NCBI GenBank assembly: GCA_934316545.1
Contig: CAKRDT010000018.1
Coordinates: 1-39,236 of the forward strand
DNA length: 39,236 bases
From: an uncultured Agathobacter sp.
Lineage (GTDB): Bacteria; Bacillota; Clostridia; Lachnospirales; Lachnospiraceae
Direction of reading: 5' to 3'
The notes below the pieces were generated by a model that ran no database searches, had not been told where the DNA came from, and saw nothing but the letters and a program-made list of their open reading frames with translations. Shown here in pieces: positions 33,631 to 39,236 of this stretch (within the stretch, counting starts at the first letter, position 1; each line of letters begins with the position of its first letter). The position numbers and the translations under genes were made by a program.

Positions 33631-34054
33631 TCGATATCATTCTTTTTGTCATAGTTTAGCGAATCTGAAGAAAAGCACCGTGGCGGATCCTCAGGCAGAT
33701 TTTGTGTTAGAAGGTACAGTACAGAATTATAATCTTACCTTTGATTTATCCTGGAAGATTATGAAAGATATTTTAGTTAAGTATATGGGAATCCTGGATT
33801 TTGCTGTAGGTTCACCGAGGGAAGTGCTACAGACGGCTTTCTCCAATGGAATCATTGAAAGTGATATGTGGCTGGAAATGCTACGGGCACGGAATCAACT
33901 GGCTCATGATTATGATGGCGAATTAGCAAAGAAATATTTTGAGCGGATTACGGTGGAGTTCTATCCGTTATTTGTCAAACTTCGGGAGCGGGTCAGAAAG
34001 TATTATGAAGAGCCTTGTCTGCGGGAAACAATGACTTTTTACACAAAGAGTTGA
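33611..34054 (+). CDS. hepT: HepT-type HEPN ribonuclease toxin
   Basis: The 147-aa helical protein contains R94-NQLA-H99-D-Y101, the RX4HXY motif of HEPN RNase toxins. Y101 is the residue AMPylated in known HepT/MntA pairs. It also resembles the HI0074 nucleotidyltransferase-partner family (LTFDLSWKIMKDIL). It overlaps mntA by 20 bases, so expression is tightly coupled. The module appears intact, unlike its toxin-antitoxin neighbours. The last few residues (MTFYTKS) run into an apparent gene remnant, so the C-terminus may be altered. Confidence 0.88.
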   Translation: MENKFINRYHSFCHSLANLKKSTVADPQADFVLEGTVQNYNLTFDLSWKIMKDILVKYMGILDFAVGSPREVLQTAFSNGIIESDMWLEMLRARNQLAHDYDGELAKKYFERITVEFYPLFVKLRERVRKYYEEPCLRETMTFYTKS

Positions 34055-34266
34055 TGTCAATAATCCGAACGTGGCAGAGCGTTTGGTACGCATGGAGGAA
34101 CTATATCATTATCATTTCGGAATGGTTTATGAGAGCCGGTTCAACAGGATGGTGGTGGATCCGGGATGGGAAAATTGATGATGGGTATACCATGGGAGCT
34201 TACCTGTTGGGGCAACAGAAGATACCCGGATATGCGATCAATGAAATAAGTGAGGATAAAAAATGA
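34053..34266 (+). pseudogene. Frameshifted gene remnant after hepT
   Basis: Two protein-like readings lie in different frames. The first is NVAERLVRMEELYHYHFGMV followed by YESRFNRMVVDPGWEN and a stop. Then, in another frame, comes GYTMGAYLLGQQKIPGYAIN, ending at 34266 on the start of the VanZ-like gene. One shifted gene tail would explain both. The family was not recognised. An open frame of 83 codons across the same DNA (34015-34266) has unlikely residues in its first half. Confidence 0.4.
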
Positions 34267-34655
34267 GAACGATTTTGAAATATATATTTCCGGTCATAAC
34301 GCTTGTTATACTGATTGTGGCGGTATGGCTGTCGCATCAGCCCGGAGACATCAGTGGGATGGAAAGTTCGCGTATTGCGGCATTTCTTGGAGTGAGCGAC
34401 ACGTTCCTTCGGTCTGCCTGTCATTATGTGCTTTTCTTCCTGATTACCATCTGTTGTGGAGTAAGTCTTGTATTATGGGAGAAACCATTATGGTGGCTGC
34501 TTTTCATCCTGCCGCTGTGCTGGTTGGATGAAGCGTCTAAGCCGCTTATTATGGGAAGGCATTTTTCGTGGATTGATTCCGGGAAGAATGCAATCGGGGC
34601 GATTGCCGGAATGGTTGTGACGATACTGCTTTCGTTTGTGTGCGGACGTGGCTAG
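34263..34655 (+). CDS. VanZ-like membrane protein
   Basis: The 130-aa protein has four hydrophobic segments with the family features FLRSACHYVLFFL and LDEASKPLIMGRHFSWIDSG, followed by GKNAIGAIAG. VanZ-like proteins are small membrane proteins, one of which raises teicoplanin resistance, and most have unknown roles. GTGAGGA precedes the ATG, which overlaps the stop of the upstream remnant by four bases. Confidence 0.85.
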   Translation: MRTILKYIFPVITLVILIVAVWLSHQPGDISGMESSRIAAFLGVSDTFLRSACHYVLFFLITICCGVSLVLWEKPLWWLLFILPLCWLDEASKPLIMGRHFSWIDSGKNAIGAIAGMVVTILLSFVCGRG

Positions 34656-34681
34656 AGTGTTTTTTCATGCAATGAATAAAA

Positions 34682-34735
34682 TTGAATTTTGGGTGGGAAT
34701 CCGTTATACTAGTGGTTAAGTGTAACGGATTTTTT
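34682..34735 (+). promoter_or_regulatory. Second promoter embedded in a hairpin
   Basis: TTGAAT (34682-34687), 17 bp and TATACT (34705-34710). The -10 overlaps the left arm of the stem AATCCGTTATAC (34698-34709)/GTGTAACGGATT (34720-34731), followed by T5. It can end VanZ transcripts and start those of the HAD phosphatase gene. Arms and spacing match the element at 33262-33309. Confidence 0.7.
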
Positions 34736-34758
34736 GATGTATCAGGTTGGGAGTAAGT

Positions 34759-35538
34759 ATGGAACATATTAAGATTGCCTTTTTTGATATAGACGGAACC
34801 ATTCTTCCGTTTGAGTACCCTGAGATTACGGAGCGGATGCGTGATACGCTGCATCAATTGCAGAAAAATGGCATTATTATCTGTATTGCGACTGGTCGGG
34901 CACCGGTGTCGCTGCCGCATTTTTCCGGTGTGGATTTTGATGCATTTCTGACATTTAACGGATCGTACTGTTACAATAAGCAGGGAGCCATTTTTGATCA
35001 TCCGATTCCGAAGGAGGAGGTGCGTCGACTGGTGGATAATGCTGCTGCGATGGGACGACCGGTTTCGGTGGCAACGAAGGGGCGGCTGGCTGCCAATGGC
35101 AAAGATGATGATCTGGTAACGTATTATCGATTTGCAAAATTAGAGGTGGATATCGCAGATAATTTTGATGAAATTGTTGCGACAGAAGATGTACATCAGG
35201 TAATGCTTGGCTGTACGATGGAGGAGCGTCCGAAGCTTCTTAAGGATGTGGAGCATGCGAAGATTACCGCATGGTGGGATTGTGCGGTGGATGTGATTCC
35301 TGCCAATGGCGGAAAAGGCGTCGGTGTTGAGGCGATGCTGAAATATTATGGCTTTGATAAGTCGGAGGCGATTGCATTCGGCGATGGTGACAATGATATC
35401 GAAATGCTTCAGGCGGTGGGACACGGTGTTGCGATGGGGAATGCATCGGACAATGTGAAAGCGATTGCGGATGATCTTTGTGGCGACGTGGCCGAGGATG
35501 GCATTTATCATTATTGCAAGGAGCATAACCTGATCTGA
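34759..35538 (+). CDS. Cof-type HAD phosphatase
   Basis: The 259-aa protein has FFDIDGTIL (D10, D12), CIATGRAP, GGKGVGVEAMLKYYG with the conserved lysine, and AIAFGDGDNDIEMLQAVG, the complete HAD motif set. The cap domain is type C2B as in Cof proteins, which dephosphorylate sugar phosphates and related metabolites. The ATG at 34759 has GGGAG six bases upstream. The in-frame TTG at 34747 has nothing suitable. It probably has its own promoter at 34682. Confidence 0.93.
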   Translation: MEHIKIAFFDIDGTILPFEYPEITERMRDTLHQLQKNGIIICIATGRAPVSLPHFSGVDFDAFLTFNGSYCYNKQGAIFDHPIPKEEVRRLVDNAAAMGRPVSVATKGRLAANGKDDDLVTYYRFAKLEVDIADNFDEIVATEDVHQVMLGCTMEERPKLLKDVEHAKITAWWDCAVDVIPANGGKGVGVEAMLKYYGFDKSEAIAFGDGDNDIEMLQAVGHGVAMGNASDNVKAIADDLCGDVAEDGIYHYCKEHNLI

Positions 35539-35625
35539 CAGATGCCATGCCTGGCAAATGATACGATGCACTTGGAAAGCACCTTCCGTAGATGAAATAA
35601 TGAAAAGAGAAAAAGGGATTGTAAC

Positions 35626-36744
35626 ATGAATGACGATAATAGAAACAAAGATATATTTGATGCAGCAGCAGAAGAGGAGCGTCGCGAGGCGGAACGCCAT
35701 CGGGCACGCAAGGAACGCGCGGAGAGAATGCACCGGGAAAAGAGGAGAAGCATGTTGGTGCGTAAATATGGTGCGATCGGTCTGGCTGCAGCAGTCAGTG
35801 CGATCGTACTGCTTACGGTAATTGTCAAACAGAAAGACAAGATGGATCCACGCGCGATTGAACCGCAGACACAGACCGCCACAGAAGCGCAGGTTGCAGA
35901 GTCGGAGCAGCCGGCGGAAGAACCATGGAGTTTTGAGGCACATGAGACGGATCAGACAACGGATCTGCCGGAATCGGTAGTCAGCCAGCATGGAATTCTG
36001 ATCAATGCAGATACCGGAGAGATTGTAGCGCAGAGAGGCGGCATGGATCGTATTGTTCCGGCTTCTATGACGAAGGTGATGACGGTTTTGGTTGCGGCAG
36101 AACATATTTCGGACGACCAGCTTGATGACAAGGTGAAGCTGACCAAGGAAGTGGCCGATTACAGTTATGTCAATGACTGTAGCAATACGGGCTTTGAATT
36201 GGATGAGCCGATTACGGTCCGGGATATGTTTTACGGAACCATTATGCCGTCAGGAGCGGATTCGGCGGTAACCCTTGCCAATTATGTGGCCGGATCGCAT
36301 GAGGCGTTTGTGGATATGATGAATGAGAAACTGGACGAGCTTGGATTGTCGGAGACATCACATTTTACCAACTGTGTCGGATTGTATGATGAGAATCATT
36401 ATACGACGCCGTATGATATGGCTGTCATACTGAAGGCGGCAACGGATAATGAGTGGTGCAGGCAGGTGCTTTCCGAGCATATTTATACGACGGAAAAGAC
36501 GAAGCAGCATCCGGATGGACTTCGCATCTCGAACCTGTTCCTGCGTAGAATTGAGGACAAGGACACACATGGTACCGTGCTTTGCGCGAAGACTGGTTTC
36601 GTCTCGCAGTCCGGAAGCTGCGCGGCGAGTATGGCGGTCGACAAGAATGGTACGGAATATCTGGTTGTGACGGCGGGGTCGACATCAAGCTGGAGATGCA
36701 TCTATGATCATGTGGATATCTATACGCAGTATCTGCCGGAGTGA
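35626..36744 (+). CDS. Membrane-anchored D-alanyl-D-alanine carboxypeptidase (S11)
   Basis: This penicillin-binding protein trims the terminal D-alanine of peptidoglycan stems. The 372-aa protein has a charged cytoplasmic N-terminus (residues 1-47, EEERREAERHRARKERAERM), a membrane helix (48-67), an acidic/Thr linker and the S11 domain. The domain has SMTK (S147, K150) and KTG (322-324). The middle motif reads SGA (209-211) where SxN is usual. It is an N-terminal anchor type rather than the usual signal peptide plus C-terminal amphipathic helix. AAAAGGG precedes the ATG. Confidence 0.9.
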   Translation: MNDDNRNKDIFDAAAEEERREAERHRARKERAERMHREKRRSMLVRKYGAIGLAAAVSAIVLLTVIVKQKDKMDPRAIEPQTQTATEAQVAESEQPAEEPWSFEAHETDQTTDLPESVVSQHGILINADTGEIVAQRGGMDRIVPASMTKVMTVLVAAEHISDDQLDDKVKLTKEVADYSYVNDCSNTGFELDEPITVRDMFYGTIMPSGADSAVTLANYVAGSHEAFVDMMNEKLDELGLSETSHFTNCVGLYDENHYTTPYDMAVILKAATDNEWCRQVLSEHIYTTEKTKQHPDGLRISNLFLRRIEDKDTHGTVLCAKTGFVSQSGSCAASMAVDKNGTEYLVVTAGSTSSWRCIYDHVDIYTQYLPE

Positions 36745-36856
36745 TCATGCTGCTGGGCGACTGTGTGCGTGAGACTGATATTTGGACAAATTTAGATAAA
36801 GTAAACGAAATTAAAAATTATATCAAAAATTAATTTATGCATAAAGGAGAATGGAT

Positions 36857-37780
36857 ATGCGGGAATTACAATTAGAACAGACAAATACAAAGATTCCTTC
36901 GATTGCTGTGGGCTGCATGCGCATTGACAGCATGGAGATTCCAGCGCTTGCACAGCACATCGAATTCTGTGTGGAACAGGGACTGACGTATTTTGATCAT
37001 GCGGACATCTATGGCGGTGGAAACTGTGAGACACTATTTGGTAAGGCATTCAAAGAGACAGACGTAAAGAGGGAAGATATTTTTGTACAATCGAAATGTG
37101 GTATCGTCCCTGGCGTTATGTATGACCTGTCGAAGAAACATATTCTGGAATCGGTGGATGGAATCCTAAAGAGATTGGATATGGAGTATCTGGATGCGCT
37201 CGTATTGCACAGACCGGATGCACTGGTGGAGCCGGAAGAGGTTGCGGCTGCGTTTGATGAGTTGGAGAAATCCGGTAAGGTGCGTCATTTTGGCGTGTCA
37301 AACCAGAAACCGATGCAGATTGAGTTGCTGAAGCGTTATGTCAAGCAGCCGATCGAGATCAATCAGTTGCAGCTCAGCATTCCATGTTCGAACATGATCA
37401 CAAATGGAATGGAAGTGAATATGGCATCGGAAGGGGCAGTGGATCGCGACGGAAGCGTATTGGATTACTGCCGTCTGAATGATATCACGATTCAGGCATG
37501 GTCGCCGTTCCAGTATGGCTTTTTTGAAGGCGTATTCATTGGAAATGAGGAGAAATATCCGGAGCTGAATGCGATATTAAATGAGCTGGCGGACAAATAC
37601 AATGTGTCACCATCCGGCATTGCAACGGCTTGGATCCTTCGTCATCCGGCGGGAATCCAGATGATCGCAGGATCGACAAGCAGAAAGCATATGCAGGAGA
37701 TCATTGATGGAAGCCATGTGACACTTACCAGAGAAGAGTGGTACCGGCTTTATCTTGCAGGAGATCATATACTACCATAA
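36857..37780 (+). CDS. YdhF-like aldo/keto reductase
   Basis: The 307-aa NADPH-dependent oxidoreductase has the tetrad D47 and Y52 (FDHADIYGGG), K80 (VQSKCG) and H118 (LVLHRPDAL). It continues with HFGVSNQKPMQIELL and MIAGSTSRKHMQEI. The physiological substrate is unknown. The ATG at 36857 has AAAGGAG seven bases upstream. The ATG two codons earlier is too close to it. It is distinct from the aldo/keto reductase in the polysaccharide locus and has background base composition. Confidence 0.92.
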   Translation: MRELQLEQTNTKIPSIAVGCMRIDSMEIPALAQHIEFCVEQGLTYFDHADIYGGGNCETLFGKAFKETDVKREDIFVQSKCGIVPGVMYDLSKKHILESVDGILKRLDMEYLDALVLHRPDALVEPEEVAAAFDELEKSGKVRHFGVSNQKPMQIELLKRYVKQPIEINQLQLSIPCSNMITNGMEVNMASEGAVDRDGSVLDYCRLNDITIQAWSPFQYGFFEGVFIGNEEKYPELNAILNELADKYNVSPSGIATAWILRHPAGIQMIAGSTSRKHMQEIIDGSHVTLTREEWYRLYLAGDHILP

Positions 37781-37813
37781 GATTCTTAGTATCATATAAG
37801 CTGAAAAAGAAAG

Positions 37814-37857
37814 CATGTCGATACTTGGCAATTATTTGCTAAGTGCAGACATGTTTT
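37814..37857. terminator. Terminator between convergent genes
   Basis: CATGTC/GACATG and ACTTGGCAA/TTGCTAAGT form a long interrupted stem (one G-U pair on the plus strand) followed by TTTT. It lies between the aldo/keto reductase and the HD-GYP gene, which converge here. Confidence 0.7.
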
Positions 37858-37899
37858 ATTAATAAAAACTAGATTAAATTTTAATACAGAAAATTGTGG

Positions 37900-38997
37900 T
37901 TACAGGATAATAATGCTTGCACAATTCAGGTCTTCACCGAGTTCATATACCTTGCCACTCTCTAAGCCCACCACGGTCGGACGAAGAATGTAATGCGGTA
38001 TATTGCGGACAACGCGTGCTTTCTCCCCGTTGCTTAGTTCTACGATACTGTCAACCGGATAGAGGATCATACTCTCTAAGAAGCTCTTCATCGCCGTAAT
38101 GTCAAGTTCCATCGTCATGGACATGATCATTTCGATGGCATCTCGCTGCGAGTATGCAGCCTTGTATGGGCGTTCTGTGACGAGTGCATCGTAGATGTCT
38201 GCGACTGCCAGAATCTTGGCATAAGGGCAGATCTTGTCCTCTTCGACACCCATCGGATAACCGGAACCGTTGATCTTCTCGTGATGCTGTAATACACCGA
38301 GTGCAATCTGCGGGGAGACTTCCGGACGGTCCTTGATCATCTGGTAACCATATACCGAATGTTGCTTCATAACCATAAATTCTGCGTCATTCAGGCGGCT
38401 TGGCTTATTGAGAATGGAGAGAGGAACTTTTGTCTTACCGATGTCGTGAAGGAGACCGGTTACTCCAATCTCATGGATTTGTGCCTGCGAAAGTCCCTGC
38501 TGCTTGGCAACGATCATAGCGATGGTTGCAACGTCAACACTGTGCTTGAATGTGTATTCGTCGCTTGTCTTGAGTGCAGAGATGTCAATGGCAATTGCAT
38601 CGTTATCGTTGATTGCGGAAAGCAGATCGGAGGCGATCGTATCGGTAGCCTGAATCAGTTCGGGGGAGCTGGTGTTGCTATACACATATTGAATTCCCTG
38701 CGCTACACGTTCCCGCACGCTTGCGGACAGTGTGACTTTTGAACGATCATCGGTACGAAGCTTTTCAATATTCTTTTCAGCAGCAGCACTTACAGGAAGC
38801 GTTGGCTTCTCTTCGTCTTCTTCACCGTCCTGAATATAAACACTCATAATGCCCATCTGAATCAGAGAGTCAATCATGTATTCATCCAATTCAGCCCCTC
38901 GCGCAACAAGGTTACGACCGAGCCGGTCGACGACCGGATGATCTAATTTCATACCTGCTTTCAATTGTCGCGTACGCATATATTTTCGATTAATCAC
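37900..38997 (-). CDS. HD-GYP domain phosphodiesterase
   Basis: HD-GYP proteins hydrolyse cyclic di-GMP. The 365-aa protein has an N-terminal DUF3391-like region (about residues 1-60) and the HD-GYP domain at about residues 145-320. Key residues are H152, H184-D185 (LLHDIGKTKVP), H213, H238-H239 and GYP at 246-248 (HHEKINGSGYP). The metal site looks intact. The GTG start has GGAGG six to seven bases upstream. No membrane segment is present, so it is cytosolic. Confidence 0.92.
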   Translation of the reverse strand: MINRKYMRTRQLKAGMKLDHPVVDRLGRNLVARGAELDEYMIDSLIQMGIMSVYIQDGEEDEEKPTLPVSAAAEKNIEKLRTDDRSKVTLSASVRERVAQGIQYVYSNTSSPELIQATDTIASDLLSAINDNDAIAIDISALKTSDEYTFKHSVDVATIAMIVAKQQGLSQAQIHEIGVTGLLHDIGKTKVPLSILNKPSRLNDAEFMVMKQHSVYGYQMIKDRPEVSPQIALGVLQHHEKINGSGYPMGVEEDKICPYAKILAVADIYDALVTERPYKAAYSQRDAIEMIMSMTMELDITAMKSFLESMILYPVDSIVELSNGEKARVVRNIPHYILRPTVVGLESGKVYELGEDLNCASIIIL

Positions 38998-39027
38998 TTT
39001 GTGCCTCCGTATAACGATGTTTCGTAT

Positions 39028-39056
39028 ATTTTACCATATAATGCGCATATAACCAA
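39028..39056 (-). promoter_or_regulatory. Promoter of the HD-GYP gene
   Basis: On the minus strand TTGGTT (39051-39056), 17 bp and TAAAAT (39028-39033) lie about 30 bp before the GTG start. Confidence 0.6.
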
Positions 39057-39089
39057 ATAAATTTGTTCAATTCTGATAAATTTGTGTAA

Positions 39090-39113
39090 ATTCACAAAAA
39101 TATTTTTGTGAAT
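39090..39113. promoter_or_regulatory. Perfect 24-bp palindrome upstream of the HD-GYP gene
   Basis: ATTCACAAAAAT and ATTTTTGTGAAT form an uninterrupted palindrome. A second, overlapping dyad TTTGTG-N6-CACAAA begins at 39081. It lies about 35 bp upstream of the HD-GYP -35 element. It may be an operator with three half-sites. It is less likely a terminator, since no gene is seen ending here. Confidence 0.6.
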
Positions 39114-39159
39114 AGCGCTTGTCGATAATCCGTTCCCCTTTTATAATAAAAAAGAATAG

Positions 39160-39232
39160 GCGATTGCGAAACTCCTGTGGCGGCGTGCTCCGGCTGGGCT
39201 GACCCGATGGCGGGCTTCTACGCTGACACTAG
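39160..39232. repeat. GC-rich terminal repeat, right copy
   Basis: Inverted copy of 1-73 with one mismatch. The window continues only four bases beyond it. It lies upstream of the HD-GYP gene, while the left copy lies downstream of the anti-sigma gene, so the element is not tied to one side of genes. Confidence 0.9.
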
Positions 39233-39236
39233 TTAT

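Noticed and set aside
35140..36105. 321-codon minus-strand open frame
   Set aside because: It is antisense to the HAD phosphatase and carboxypeptidase genes and rich in Cys, His and Arg, as expected of a mirror frame.

Overview
The window looks like chromosome from a gut-type Firmicute, most likely a Lachnospiraceae relative of Roseburia or Agathobacter. This rests on Gram-positive style Shine-Dalgarno sites, frequent GTG/TTG starts, a CpsB/CpsC/CpsD tyrosine phospho-relay, Rpn-family nucleases and an HD-GYP protein. The genus is an inference from gene style. Both ends carry the same GC-rich 73-bp sequence in opposite orientation (1-73 and 39160-39232, 72 of 73 bases matching).

Layout. (1) 83-1797, minus strand: an ECF sigma factor and its membrane-anchored partner. 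(2) 2170-2940: a possible 31-aa membrane peptide with an overlapping plus-strand transcript, then an XRE regulator. (3) 3108-18193: a Wzx/Wzy-type capsule or exopolysaccharide locus. It starts from a clear promoter and runs cpsB phosphatase, a 39-bp purine-rich tandem repeat, LCP ligase, Wzz/CpsC, CpsD kinase, a secreted BspA-like protein, an initiating phosphoglycosyl transferase, two GT2 enzymes, a COG5610-type HAD protein, Wzy, a pyruvyl transferase, Wzx and an aldo/keto reductase. From about 9.2 kb the DNA becomes strikingly AT-rich, as expected for the exchangeable serotype-specific part. It stays so to about 23.9 kb and includes a FrhB-like/hexapeptide-acyltransferase fusion.

(4) 20223-26235: a probable defence island nested in the polysaccharide region. 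It holds a membrane-anchored alpha/alpha-toroid protein overlapping a divergent Nudix-like protein (the best candidate for an undescribed two-gene system), a DUF4062 (TIR-like) protein, an AbiH protein and an Rpn nuclease. (5) 26616-28364: an ISL3-type insertion sequence whose transposase is split at an A8 run, placed 40 bp upstream of glf (UDP-galactopyranose mutase).

(6) 29573-34266: a toxin-antitoxin and defence 'graveyard'. It contains a duplicated and deleted Rpn copy beside an intact one, a well-defined type I toxin with antisense RNA, an AbiE-like antitoxin whose toxin has lost its catalytic domain, fragments of AbiH and DUF4062 genes, and an intact HepT/MntA (type VII) pair. (7) 34263-38997: core-type genes: VanZ-like protein, Cof-type HAD phosphatase, D,D-carboxypeptidase, YdhF-like aldo/keto reductase and an HD-GYP phosphodiesterase.

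The polysaccharide genes form one assembly line. The lipid-linked repeat unit is started by the phosphoglycosyl transferase, extended by the GT2s, decorated by the pyruvyl and acyl transferases, flipped by Wzx, polymerised by Wzy, length-controlled by CpsB/C/D and attached to the wall by the LCP protein. Glf would supply UDP-galactofuranose. No tRNA, rRNA or CRISPR array was seen.
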